A stretch of DNA of 64,000 nucleotides from Ptychodera flava (GCF_041260155.1 NC_091928.1:31904888-31968887), one strand, 5' to 3'; numbered from the stretch's first letter, positions 46,861 to 58,741 are shown. Translations and numbers: made by a program. Notes: generated by a model not told the origin, from the letters alone.

Positions 46861-47608
46861 AATTGCGTTTGTGTGCACCATCTCTGACAGTCGGATGTTT
46901 TGGCATGACAAACTACAACTAAACCTGACTGTCAGGGGGATATGGGCGGTGAATTAATTACACTCAGACTAATTAAATTTTGTTCAAATGGTCGTGTAAT
47001 ACTATTCTTTATCAAAAAGATGAAAAGACCATACGCTTATTTATAGTAGAGCAGTCGTACTTGAAATTTAAGAGTTTGTAGGGCATTGGAGATTCAGTTT
47101 GTAAACTCTTATAGATGAAAACAAAATATTCCAACGCTCGGCTATAGATGTGTCGAATTAGCAATTATAAGTTTACCCTATTTGACTTTAACTCCTAGCA
47201 TTTTGCACTTGACTTTGTTTCAATTTAAAGGTCTACTCGATCCGGGAAAGAAATGTTGAAGTGAATCATATTATCCACACTGCCATAGGCATTATCACAG
47301 CCATGATAATAAACGTGTAAAAAAATATATACTACCGGTATTAATAAGTTTATGATGATGAATGTTATTGATTAAAATTTAATATTTGTGTCATTATTGT
47401 ATACTTATATAATTACAAATAGTCCTGGAATCCTGAATGATGATTATGAACACTGTTGATAAAAATTAAATATTTCTGTCATTATTGTATACTTACAAAA
47501 CTACCCTACTGCACTCAAATCCTGAATGATGACCAGTTTTCATACGAAATTCGCGTAGTTGTAGTCAGACACTCTTATTAATAAAATTGATTCTTCTTTA
47601 AAAAAATA
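46861..47608. other. No gene; A/T-rich with short tandem repeats at the end
   Basis: Near 47330-47600 a unit of about 125 bp with TGTCATTATTGTATACTTA and AATCCTGAATGATGA recurs two or three times and leads into the foldback that follows. Nothing else is seen. Confidence 0.5.
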
Positions 47609-48003
47609 ATTCTGCATTATTGTATACTTACAAAATTATCCTAATTTCCTAAAGCACTCGAATCCTAAATTATGATCAGTATTGATGCCAAATACCCTAA
47701 GTTTGTAGCACAGACCGGTCCCTTAGAAATATGGTCAGTATCGTTACACTGCAGCAGCATTGCTCAGTACCTTGTTGCGCAGTCACAGTACTGCCTCGAC
47801 AGACTCTCTAAACAGTAAATAGTAGGTTATTTACTGTTTAGAGAGTCTGCCAAGTCAGTACTGTGACTGCGCATCAAGTCACTGAGCAATGCTTCTGCTG
47901 TAACTGAGGGTCTGTGCTACAACTGAATTCGACATAAATACTGATCTTCATTTAGGATTTGAGTGCTTTAGTGTAAGCATACAATAATGACAGAAATATT
48001 AAT
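47609..48003. mobile_element. Foldback element of about 395 bp
   Basis: The arms meet near 47830 around GGTTATTTACTGTTTAGAGA. The inner arms contain GTCACAGTACTG and GCATTGCTCAGT with their complements, and the outer arms contain AAAGCACTCGAATCCTAAAT and ATTATTGTATACTTAC. Pairing is strong inside and weaker outward. No coding capacity. Confidence 0.8.
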
Positions 48004-48034
48004 TTTTTTCACGAATATTACGGTCATAAATTTA

Positions 48035-48217
48035 TTATTATATCATACCAGTATATATTGATGGCGGAAATGCTGCGATCTGATTGGTCGAGACGCGATA
48101 GCAACCATGGTATATTGGCGATATACCATGGCAGGCATGCGCGCGAGCTCTCAGCTTGAGTAAAAGTCCGTTTTTTGACGTTCCACGCCAGAATGTCAAT
48201 ATACTGTTATGATATAA
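48035..48217. mobile_element. Foldback element of about 180 bp
   Basis: The outer arms are ATATCATACCAGTATAT (left) and the complement-like ATATACTGTTATGATAT (right). At the centre is a hairpin, CATGGTATATTGGCGATATACCATG-like, at about 48107-48131. Confidence 0.7.
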
Positions 48218-48233
48218 TCACAAATCAATAAAT

Positions 48234-48355
48234 CACACCCAGCGACGGTAGACCACTCGATTTTGATTAGTTCACTTCATATATGCACTCGCTATCGCTC
48301 GTGCATATATGTCGTGAACTGGTCAAAATATCGTGGTATACCATCGCTGGGTGTG
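48234..48355. mobile_element. Foldback element of about 120 bp
   Basis: The left arm starts CACACCCAGCGACGGTAGAC and the right arm ends CCATCGCTGGGTGTG. The inner arms CATATATGCAC and GTGCATATATG enclose TCGCTATCGCTC. Arms are about 55 bp with a few mismatches. Confidence 0.8.
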
Positions 48356-48554
48356 CTTTAACAGCTGGTCTACACAACAACGGCGAATTTGGCATCAAAA
48401 CTTGTCATCACTCATGAAATGCAGTATGGCACTTTTGTAGGTATACAAAAATGACAAAAATATTTAATTTCTTCAACAGTATTCATTATCATAAATTTAT
48501 TATTTTTGACACGCTCGCTATGACTGATAATGCCTTGTGCCCCTCTACTTCCTC

Positions 48555-48695
48555 TACCAGTATTACAGGACATGGCTCGGAGAAGCTGTGAAGACACAGC
48601 CGCAGTTTTGCATTCTTATCGTGCTCTGAGCAGACAGTGCAGTAAAGAAAGTTGTCATCGACCTCCTCCAGGAACATTGTCTCCTTGGCAACCAT
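48555..48695 (-). pseudogene. RING-end fragment of a third TRIM copy
   Basis: The ATG at 48693-48695 opens MVAKETMFLEEVDDNFLYCT, then VCSEHDKNAKLRLCLHSFSE and PC. It aligns with the N-terminus of the copy at 58.07 kb (MAEKHSTFLEEMDGNFLSCV, ICLERYKNAKLLQCLHSFCE). Only the first half of the RING is left, and two of the zinc-binding positions are changed (SFSEPC). No B-box, coiled coil or NHL follows downstream, so this is a remnant. Confidence 0.75.
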
Positions 48696-48882
48696 TGCTA
48701 TGCCCTCAACGTAAGGTTCAGGTGACTGTAAATTCTGCGAAATCATTCACTATGCCCGAAGAATGACGCCCTCTGCGCAGAACCTGAGACACACAATACT
48801 TAGCGAAACAAATTGTCGTGTTCCTCCCTCCCCGCTCAGGCGTTCTAACAGATTTACTATATAAAAAAGACAACTAAGTGAA

Positions 48883-49397
48883 ACCCCGGCGATGGCAGTC
48901 TAGTCTCTGGATGGATGGGTACCCAGCTCGTTAGCAGAGTTTGAAATGTACCCCTTTTCCCAGAATTTTGTCTCTAAAAAACCCCCTGTTTTGGAAATAT
49001 CTGGGAGAAAATCACTGCTAAAAACACCCCGTTTTTCCGATATCTGGGAGATTTTACCTAAATGTACGCCAAGACATTTGAAAAGCTTAAACAGCCAGAA
49101 CATACTAGAGGTGGGCACGTAGTAGTTTACAATCACCTTGACGATGTATGTACGGTTCTCCCGGACAGTTCTGGATCATGGCTTGGGGACCGCTGCTGGG
49201 TTTTACTCTCTCGAGTGAGAAAGCGTTTTGGGAAAAGAACCAGACCTATTCTCGGAGGGTGATCTGAAAAAGTACCTTTTTTTCTCGATTTTACGGACCT
49301 AGATGTCTCCGTGATGTCCGACGAAATCACCCACTTTTCCGCGAAATTTCTAACGAGCGTGCGTACCCGGCTGCTCCGAGACTGTCACCACCGGGGT
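48883..49397. mobile_element. Inverted-repeat element, copy 1 (mate at 59.3 kb)
   Basis: The left end is ACCCCGGCGATGGCAGTC, followed by GATGGGTACCCA. The right end is GACTGTCACCACCGGGGT, preceded by GTGCGTACCC. The interior has several runs like AAACACCCCGTTTTTCCGAT and CTGGGAGA phrases. It is related to 59329-59811, which shares ends and interior style. No coding capacity. Confidence 0.7.
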
Positions 49398-51224
49398 GAA
49401 AACGCTTCTCCGACTGCACCAGACTGCAGCATTGCACACATCAATATCTCAAAATTTTCCATGCAATATAGCGGAAACCCCCTCTGACACTTTTCCTCTA
49501 AGCATATCGTGTGTTCTCTACCTGCACTTTCAAATTCTGCCCAGTCAGATGTGAAAATCCTGCCACGATACCCATCCAAATTAAACAATACTGCATGGTT
49601 GATACTTGTATAGCGTGAGCTTTTATATCTCTACTTTGTTGTGACTTTGAATTTAATTAAACTCACTGTCTGGTTTCATCTTTTTCAACCGTCATGAGAT
49701 AACCGATGATAATTTAGCAGCGTACAACAGGATTTCAAAAGTATTTAAAATTACTGTATTTTTGTAAATTTTACAAAAACATGACTGTATTAATTACTAT
49801 TGATATTAACTTTTCTAAGTGGTGGGGGCGTTATTCAAAATTTCTGTGTCAGAGAGGGTGGGTTACCCAATTTCATCATGGTTGGCAGGGAGTCACTAGA
49901 AATGAGTTTCCAATGAAATTCCTCCGACACCACCCCCCCCCCCCGGTAGCCCGTAAATAATGACGGCAGACATCAGGCAATTCCATAGCATAGATTTGTC
50001 GCTAGCTGTTGAGCTGCTGGCTTAAAGAGGCTTACGGTTTACAACTATGATCTTTGCCTATCTCTGGTATGTTTTCATGTCATTTACCCAATATTTTTAC
50101 GATTATTCATCTGCATCTCTCTCATCATATTTTGTTTTGTCTGGTAAAATATCTCGTTTGGCTATCTCAGATTCCGTCCACTTGAATTTTGATATGAGAA
50201 GAATGGGACACAGCCTAAAGCCCTAAGTGTGCAAAATAATGTAAAATTTTGTGATATCCAAGGTCCATTAACCTGACTTTGTCATTCCTTAAAAAAAATA
50301 AATGCGTGATTCAGCAGTTTACAATTGGTTACAATTGAGTATGAGTGGCAATTCTTTGTATATTGTTGACCTAAAGCACCTCCCAATTTTCTCATATACT
50401 AGCAGTATTCTTGTAATTATTGCAACCACCATCATGAAAATAAACTTGTACCGTGTTCCGACATTATCCATGGTAAGATTTCACTTTATTTTACATTTTC
50501 CGTCCTCATTGAAGAAAGATTGTATTGAAATGATGAAATAGAGTCACTGTGAATATTGTGCCATTTTCCCAAACTATGACACTATGTTGTTTGCGTCAAG
50601 ATTGCAATGCAGATATACACCATCTTCCTTATATTTCCCGTACTCGTATGAAGGCTGCAATAATCAATTGGACAATTGTGATTTACCTTACTTCGTTCAA
50701 TATTCAAAGGGTCAACAGTACCTGTATTTCCCTCTCTTAGTATTTCCCTCTTGAAAGTAAAATGAGAACAATACAAATTGCCGCTGAAAAATTGGAGTTT
50801 TGCAACAATGCTAAATTAACTGTCACGACTAGGTCAAATTGAAATGGATAAAAATCGAATTGCATCACGCAAAGGTACAGGCAGATTCCAAGTGGCCTGA
50901 AACTTTTGTCAATTATAGATGAGTCCAGGTATTTCGGCTGATAAAGAGGCTTTATTAAAATCATGAAGATAAAGTTAGTACAAGCTGCATCAACTAGCTT
51001 ACGTACAAAGATGTGCTATTCATAGTTCATTTAAAAACTGTAGTTATCGTTCAGCGCAATTGCAGTAATTATTTCAACAGAGTTAAAAAAGTCGGTATTT
51101 GAAATTCAGGACCTCATAATGAAGTAAAATTTCTTTACAAATCAGAATCTCTCTTATTTCGCAGAAATCTTACAAATAAGATTTTTGTGAGAATGAATTA
51201 TACATATATAATAACACAAATTAC
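49398..51224. other. No gene recognised
   Basis: Open frames of 60-80 codons are present but unsupported. A poly-C tract lies at about 49934-49952. No repeat or element is recognised otherwise. Confidence 0.5.
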
Positions 51225-51455
51225 TTGAAGTACATTATCTGTTACTTAAGTTTCACGCATCCTGCAATCTTCAGACAAAAGTGAAAGGATCCTTAGATCT
51301 ACATTCTCATTGATTTGTCTGGCGTACCATGCGATTTGTATAGGTAGTATGTCCAAAAATATATATGAGACTGTAGAGCTAAGAATCCTTTCACTTTTGT
51401 CTGAAGATTGCAGGATGCTTGAAATTTAAGAAACAGATATTATCACTTTATACTT
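51225..51455. mobile_element. Foldback element of about 230 bp
   Basis: GCATCCTGCAATCTTCAGAC with AAAAGTGAAAGGAT (51259-51292) is complementary to 51385-51420. Looser outer pairing (TACTTGAAGTA-type) extends to both edges. No coding capacity. Confidence 0.8.
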
Positions 51456-51480
51456 GAAGTAATTTGTGATATCATCCTGG

Positions 51481-51571
51481 CAAAATAGTGCCATTGTTCC
51501 ATCCTTTATACTATTTAGGCCCAGAATATAGGCCTAAATAGTATAAAGGATGGAACAATGGCACTATTTTG
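51481..51571. repeat. Perfect hairpin, 41-bp arms, 9-base loop
   Basis: The left arm 51481-51521 (starting CAAAATAGTGCCATTGTTCC) and the right arm 51531-51571 are exact complements, with loop CAGAATATA. There are no mismatches, which suggests recent origin or gene-conversion upkeep. Confidence 0.95.
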
Positions 51572-51884
51572 TCTCATGTTTTCATTTAAAGTAGTCTCTC
51601 GCGGTCACAAAGCACAAACAAACACAGCGGCACTGCCAGTGAGTGTTTCCCCTAAGGAATTGTCTGGGCCGTACATGTATGTACCGGTGTACACGTGACT
51701 TGATGCAACTTGAGTCCTAATGTATGTTCCAAACGCCGCATTTTGGAAGTGACAGTAATGCAGGCACGGCGTGTCAGTATTATTGCAATTCCCTAGCTAT
51801 ACTTGGTGTTTGACTTGTCCGGGCTGCATATAATCATATATTATAACCAAGATAAGGAACTATGAGCCCGAGGGTATGTGGCCA

Positions 51885-52020
51885 AATATGGTGACCATTT
51901 GCCAGACATCAGGAGGGCAAATGGTCTTCTGCTTCGATGGTCCCTTCTATAATGTTTCTGTTACATTCCTGTCTTGCTTTTCCCATAAACCTATGGTTCT
52001 GTGCTTATAGTGAGACCGTA
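51885..52020 (+). repeat. Repeat shared with 62246-62400
   Basis: GACCATTTGCCAGACATCAG is followed by GGGCAAATGGTC (together a small hairpin), then GTCCCTTCTATAATGTTTCT. The same order of phrases occurs at 62.25-62.33 kb. It is probably part of a dispersed element. Confidence 0.7.
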
Positions 52021-52056
52021 CCGTTGAGTTGGCTTTGCATGAAAACATGTTTAAAG

Positions 52057-52930
52057 AGGCACTCCCACTTGGTAACATTTTTAAAACACATTTTTTTAAT
52101 GCCAACAGTCGATATTTGACGTGGCGACTGCGTGCGGATCGCGAGATATCAATAAAAACATGTCATTTCCCGAGCATATTTTTCACATCCCGAAGTTTTA
52201 CAATCGTTTCTGATTTTGACCCGAAATCCCCGAAGGTTTGTTGTTGTGCTGATTGACGATATGCCAGGGAGTCTATAATAAGTTCGAACAACGCAATGAA
52301 TATACTTCCCACTGCAAAGACTTTATATACAGCATAATGCCTTTACCTCAGGTAAGTTTTTTAAAAATTCTCCTTAGTTTTTGTCGTTTTCATTATTCTA
52401 AATTAGCTGTATTATATTTTAACCAACACCACATAAACATCAGTTTTTACGTGTTAAATATTAGCCGCCTCCGATGACTACATTTTGTCGTCTGCCACAC
52501 ATTACGTGTGGTTCGCCGCGCGCGTGGTATGCATACCACGCGGCGGCCGCTATGTATCAACGGCACGTAACTGTGCTAGTCACCTATGCAAATTCTGGTG
52601 GAATCAGCAAAAATTGTTTTTCGTTTTTTCGCCAAGTTAGTAAGACTCAGCTTTCTCCTATGGGCATCACCGCTCACCGACGCGAGTAGTACTGTGGCGT
52701 ACAACAGCGTCAGCGTAGACTCGTACTCCATAGCTTAGTTGACAATGGCCCCAGTGCCGAACGTTCGATGTTCGGAAGCTGAATTTAGGTGGGCCACCGG
52801 AATTCAAACTTTTACTTTTTGAAGACATGCTTTTATCGATATCTCACGATCCGCGCGCAGTCGCCACGTCAAATATCAACCGTTGGCATTAAAAATGTGT
52901 TTTGAAAATGTTACCAAGTGAGAGTAAGAG
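52057..52930. mobile_element. Inverted-repeat element of about 870 bp
   Basis: The inverted ends are about 110 bp with some mismatches: CTCCCACTTGGTAACATTTT at left and its counterpart AAAATGTTACCAAGTGAGAG at right, both followed inward by GATATTTGACGTGGCGACTG. The interior contains a perfect 22-bp GC-rich palindrome at 52521-52542. A clear target duplication is not seen. No gene inside; frames there are short. Confidence 0.8.
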
Positions 52931-54929
52931 AAATGAGGGAAACATTAGATAAGGCGTTAACTCTTTTACAGAGATGTTTGGACGCCAAATGGTAGAGATT
53001 CATTAGGTGTAATTCATTAGCCTTTCACCTCAAAGGTGTCTGCAGTATCAGCAATACTTGTGTACAAAGGGATATTTTTAACTTCGCTACACCAGCGCAA
53101 GTCGCTTTTTAACATTAGCGCACGTCTACTTGGGAGCAAGAATGCTGTAATTCGTAGTTGTATTGATTGTGATGCTTTTCTGCATTCACCCTTTGGGCTC
53201 ACTTTAGAATTATGTATAAGCAAATTTTGATGTGTAAATTTATTTCTTGCTTTTTATATTGAAAAGGGGTCTATATTCTTCTATTAGTTTTAAAAAGGGA
53301 CAGAGAAAACTGAATTCTTACATACAGTATTGGTCTAAAATGTGTGTTTTATATTTTGAGACACACTACATTTGTGTCGTATTTTCAGAGCATAACTCAA
53401 AGTAAGACCCATTTGATGCCCTTTATTCTCCACAAGTGATGAATATTTGAGCAGTTGGTTCACAATTTTATATCATGAAACCCTGAAACGTACTGAAAGA
53501 GCGGCTGAAAAACTTGCCTTCGACTCCGCTTCGCCCTAAGGAGAGAAAATTCGGACAGTGAAGCGAGACTTGTGTTAATATTTTACAGAATTTGTTGTCG
53601 GGTGAACAACTGTCACACAGTCCTAAAAATCTACACAGCTTACTGAATAAGTTACAATGAAGTCACTTTTGGACAAGACAATAATTATATGTTCTGTCTG
53701 CGAAGGGGGCTTGCTCATCAACCTTGCAATTTTTTCATGTCAGAAATGGAGAAAGCCAGCCGTCGTGGGTGGCGCACTTCGTCCCACAAGTGTCGCATTG
53801 ACGGGTGTTCATTGGTAAGACTACTACAACGCCACATAGTATACCGTAGTTGTCTGAGATTGAAAAGAGACAGTTTGGGAGTACAGATTGAAATAAAGCT
53901 ACTGTTGCCCGCTTTCTTTCCGGTCGACAACTTATCAGTCGGGGAATTAGCTCAACGACAGTTACCTAGGATACTGCTACACAGGAAAACTGCAAAGTTG
54001 AAGTGAATGAAGTTTATTGATAAGCCGTCATGTGGGACCAACGAAAAGTCTGCCAAGGCCAGGGGACGCCTAGATTGACAAAAGTCAAAGCCTGTCCCAC
54101 AAAGTCTTGAGTCTAAAGTCTAAAGTCCGAAAGCCTCCAGAAGTCTCCAAGAGTCCCTTAAAGTCTCTGAAAGTCGCCCTACACACATCAAAACTTCGCA
54201 TTAAATAGACAAATTTTCAAGGCATATCTGAGCATGTAAAATGCATCACAGGAAGTACTCGTACATTGGCTGAAAAGTATGAAAAGTACATTGATTGGAC
54301 AATAAACGAAATTTCAGAAACTTGATGGTGAGAATGTTTTAAAGATATAAATATACATAATTATTCTGCTGACTCGGCATAGCAACCGATGCTTTCTAGT
54401 ATGTATGCTATTCGTTTGATAAAATGTCAGCTCCTAAGAATAGTGTTCACTAAAGTCACACGGTCAAGATTTGTGGCGCCAGACCCCGACTAAATATGTA
54501 TGAGCTATCGTTACATGAATTTCCAAAGTTCATCATGTGTTGACTAATTGACGTAACCATATCATTATCACAACGTATTGTTTTGACTGAAGAGTCCATT
54601 CGAGTACCAGTATCAATGTCAACAAATATCTTTCGTTCGTACTCAATGAAAAGTAAAGTTGTTGGTTGTTTTCCAGTTTCCCGTAATTGACCGATCGGTA
54701 TTTGCATTGTATATTCAATAACACATTGGCAATCATACTTGAGTTAACAAAAGAAACACCGGTAATGATACTAGAAAGAGCTTCCACGTTTGACCGACTG
54801 AAATTGTTCGTATTCCAACCCATCTAGTTGAATGTTCTTCTGAAAAGAATAATGGAATTAACAGAATTATAGATATAGCGTGTGCAATACTTTTACCTGT
54901 AAATTACAATTGTAACGCTAAACCAAATC
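52931..54929. other. No gene recognised
   Basis: The plus-strand frame at 53689-54006 (105 codons) and the minus-strand frames at 54456-54823 show no family. A short stretch near 54110-54180 repeats AAAGTCT- and CAAGAGTCC-type words. AGATTGAAAAGAGACAGTTT at about 53858 also occurs near 43502, so the segmental duplication may once have reached here. Confidence 0.45.
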
Positions 54930-55317
54930 CAACACCTGACTTGATATACAAGGTGGTCGAAGTCAGAATACAACCTTGCGCGACTTGCTCGCGCAGTCTA
55001 GTTTCACATGTGTGGAAATCATGTAGTTACTTGTTGGCTGCAATGCCGCTTTGCGCCTACGCGGCCCGTAGACTTTTGACGTGTATCAGTCTGTGGGTCG
55101 AGTAGGCGGAAAGAGGAATTGCAGCCAACAAGCTGTTGTGGTCAAAGTTCATACGTGTCAATTTGTTTTTAATTACGGTAGGTTTTGTTGTGCAGGTGAA
55201 GCTTTGACGATGACAGATCTAAAGACGATATACAGAAGTTTATAGCATTAAGATATACGATAACAGTAAGGTATAACGTTGATATGTTGAAATATTTACA
55301 AAGAAATTCACTGCATG

Positions 55318-55520
55318 AAAACCCAATAATTCAGATAAATTCACATTAATGAGTTGCCTGTATTATAGTGTAATACACGTGAATTCACATGAATCCACAT
55401 GAATACAGGCTTGCTGAATACAAAAAATGGATTCTTGACTGTATTCATCTGTATGTGCACTCTTCAGCTAAAATACAGGCAATAATCCATGTTAATACAG
55501 TAAGTATTATAGGGTTTTTA
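55318..55520. repeat. 200-bp repeat, copy 2 (inverted mate at 25.8 kb)
   Basis: Reverse-orientation match to 25785-25985, with the same TTGCCTGTATTATAG and CAGCTAAAATACAGGCAA phrases at the two sides. It is absent from the equivalent place in segmental copy 1, which supports an insertion after the duplication. Confidence 0.75.
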
Positions 55521-55846
55521 TGCAGTGAAAATATCGGAAATTTAACAGACAAAGTGACAAAAACATAAAGCACATAGGATTTACAATTCATAACCACTAT
55601 GGAACGTAAGTGGCATTTAGCGTCACAATTCTGGCAAGAGTGATGGGTAGATAAGAACACTTTTTATAGCATTATGTCGGCAATTATTCGTCCGATCTTC
55701 AAAGGTTTCTTATCTCTTGTCACAGTATAGCATTCCTTGTGGTCAAATACTTTACAGCTTCAAAATATTTTATGTTTGGAGTGATTGTGCGATTCTTCTT
55801 TTTAAAAATCGCTATGTGTCATTCACAATCAACAACTATTCTTATT

Positions 55847-58066
55847 TCACTGTGAGAACACCTTCACATATCCTTTACCACTTACTACGGCAACTTTACC
55901 AAACGGTTTGTCATCGGTCACACAGATACCTCGAGGATCATCTACCTTATTATCTCCACTGTCAATACGACAGATGAATTTACCATCAGACTCATACTTC
56001 ATCACTCTGTTATTACCACTGTCACACACATACACATTGCCATCAAAATCAAGTGCTAGCCCTTTTGGGTGTCTCATCTGATTATCACCAGACCCTTCTC
56101 TTCCAAAGCTGTACAAAAAACGTCCCTCAGCATCGAACACTTGAATACGATGATTCTTCTGGTCCGAGACAAAAACTTTGCCCTCAGCATCCACAGCAAC
56201 GTCAGTGGGATAGGACATATAGCCTTGTTTAGAACCTCTGCACCGAAAGTCTTCTCTAAAGCAAAGTCTCTGCTGTAGATACATACGTGGTCTTTGTGGT
56301 TATCAGCAACGTATACCTTGCCATTGACAGAATTAATCCCAATTCCATAGGGCAGTATATTTCACCGCTCCCAAAAATTCGTGAGACTCTACCATTTTCA
56401 TCATGGACGATTGCTTTGTTGACGGTGCAATCAGTTGTAACGATACTATCATCGTCTAATGCCACCGAAAATTGGGACTAACCAAATTGGACACATTACT
56501 AAATGTGGTTATACTTCTATGTTCTCCGTTTAATGTGAATGTCTGCAACCTCTTGTTTTCCTGATCACACACCCTTATATTGCCATTTTTGGTTACCATG
56601 ACACCCCAAGGCTCATCCAACTCTCCATCACCTGACCCTTTCTTGCCAAATTTACAAATGGCAAACCTTTCTGTGGAATGACTTTGATTGTCACTGGTGA
56701 GCCTGGGATCGGTTTCTTGGAGACAAACACTGTGGTTTCATGATTTCCAACCATTTTGGCAACGGTTTTCAAACTCCACCTACCGTCACCATCATCTGTT
56801 GCTGTGATGTTTTCTTGGCTTTTATCCGGTTTCGTCAGGACTGCGTCAACTTTAAACTCACACCGCTTGTTAACCCTCTGCAATGTCGCCACTTCAAGTG
56901 TAATGCTGATATTTTCATTCACTCTAACATATTTAGGAACGTTTTCCAACGTACAACGATCGGCTAGGTCACTACTATACAAAACACCCAAAGTTTTTGC
57001 TTGACATAAATCATCAGATGGTTTGAACTCCATGTAGTCAGTCTCAGTCGGGTCAAGTTTTGTTTCAACTCTCAGTAATTCTTCCATTTGAGATGAAATT
57101 CCTTTCTTGGCTGACATCAACTGTGCAGCGTTCCCATAATGCATCAGTTTCTCAGCATACTCCCTTGCATATGACATGTCACTCTCTAGGCACTCCAATT
57201 CTTTCAACTGTGCGTTTAAGTTTACTTTCCTTGTGTTATACTCGTCTTTCAATTCTTGAAGAAGTTTGTCACCATTTTCACGTATCATTTGAGTGACATC
57301 ATCGATTGTTTTCTGGATGTGTAGTTTAATTTTCACTTCTTCAGCTTGGTAACAGTTTTCTAGTGATGTGACAGTTTCCACAACAACTGCTTTGCTGTCA
57401 CTGGCTTCAATTTCTTTCACTTTCACTTTGTCGATTTCTTCTCTCAGATCTTTGGAGTATTCTGCGGCTGCGTCTTTTAAGCGTTTATATTGGTGCTCTG
57501 TGATTGGATGGTCTAAGGCTGCACATTTGTAACAAATTACTAAGTTACACGTATCACAATAGAATTCTACCTGGTCGTCTGAATGGCTGGTGCAATAGAC
57601 GGGAGGCTGTACTAAGGCGGGGTCATCGGACTTTGCAGCCTCGTACTCTTTTAAGGTCATCAATGTGAGATCTCAAAATGCGCAATCGTGAATGAGCAGT
57701 AGCACAAATATTACACAAGTTGACACCACACTCCAGACAATGTTTTACACTCTCTGCCTGTGCACATCCTTCACACATTCTCGCATCTGCAGAGCTAGCT
57801 TCTCGTTTTCTGACGATTTCAACCTGTTCGTTGATAAATGAATTGTCACCAATACCTGTCACGCCACTATCGGGCAACTGATGTGGACGCCGACATATTG
57901 GACAGGTTATCGTCTTCCCTTCCACTGCCAGCTTATCAAGACACAGCTCACAGAAGCTGTGCAGACACTGCAGCAGTTTGGCGTTCTTATAACGCTCCAA
58001 GCAAATAACGCAGGACAAAAAATTACCGTCCATTTCCTCCAGGAACGTTGAGTGTTTCTCCGCCAT
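55847..58066 (-). pseudogene. TRIM-NHL gene copy, all domains present but frame broken
   Basis: Intronless TRIM2/TRIM71-like E3-ligase type. The ATG (58064-58066) opens a C3HC4 RING (LSCVICLERYKNAKLLQCLH through TCPICRRPH), then B-box 1 (MCEGCAQAESVKHCLECGVN), B-box 2 (FYCDTCNLVICYKCAALDHP), a coiled coil (about 130 residues), a filamin repeat (VPKYVRVNENISITL to GSPVTIKVIPQKG) and NHL repeats ending YVKVFSQ-stop at 55847. The frame shifts near 57.66 kb (between B-box 1 and B-box 2), 56.66, 56.48, 56.35 and 56.27 kb. Across each shift the homologous sequence resumes at once, so these are small indels. They may be real decay or base-level errors in the sequence. Its sister at 44.4 kb has lost the RING. 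In vivo such proteins are cytoplasmic and act in post-transcriptional repression or ubiquitination. Confidence 0.75.
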
Positions 58067-58263
58067 TGCATTGGGGCTCTAATCCTTCTGCTTCCGGTAC
58101 TGAACCGGTCATCTCTGTAGACCAGTACGCGCGCACCCGGAGCATGTCATGTGGTTGCAAGCCTGTCACACGAGTACCAGTAGGACGTACGCCCTTTATG
58201 ACATATTTGCAACCGGATGACAGGACTCCCTAACGCGCGTACTCCCTCTATCTGTCATCTATT

Positions 58264-58741
58264 CACAGGGGCTCATAAATGGCTATTTAAGTCAATATTA
58301 CAGCGTTTTTCTTTCTTTTACAATGTTACAAATAAACTAGCTGAAGAGCACAACATTTGTGTAGCTGTCTTTTGTGTAGCTTGTATTGGCATGTATAGTG
58401 CGCCCTCAATGGGGAATGTGATCATATGTAAATACGACCTTTAGTTCAGTGACCTCCAGCCGATTCCTCTGGCCATGCCTACTAGCCATGCGAACAGACG
58501 TCGCTGTGTTTACTGTACTAATAGTACAGTAAGCATATCGAGGGCAGAGCAGGAAGTAGGCATGGCTAGAGGTCATGGAACTAAAGGTCACATTTACGAG
58601 GACGCACTATACATGCCAATATAAGCTACACAAAAGACAGCAACACAAGTGCTGTGCTCTTCAGCTGGTTCATTTGCAACATTGAAAAAGAAAGAAAAAC
58701 GCTGTAATATTGACTTAAATAGCCATTTATGAGCCCCTGTG
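58264..58741. mobile_element. 478-bp foldback element with CAGGGG ends (hAT-like MITE)
   Basis: The ends are CACAGGGGCTCATAAATGGC (58264-58283) and its complement (58722-58741). Pairing runs about 200 bp inward with interruptions. The imperfect direct words ATCTATT (before) and ATCTATC (after) flank it and may be the target duplication. Two short genomic motifs, ACTGTACTA and TAGTACAGT, form the centre. It is inserted just upstream of the TRIM ATG and is absent from segmental copy 1. Confidence 0.85.

Noticed and set aside
53689-54006. 105-codon plus-strand frame
   Set aside because: No family resemblance; it overlaps an equally long minus-strand frame and lies in a stretch with copies of an intergenic word also seen near 43.5 kb.
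54456-54823. Minus-strand frames with YERKIFVDIDTGTRMDSS-like sequence
   Set aside because: At first sight protein-like, but I could not link it to a family, a splice site or a neighbouring exon.
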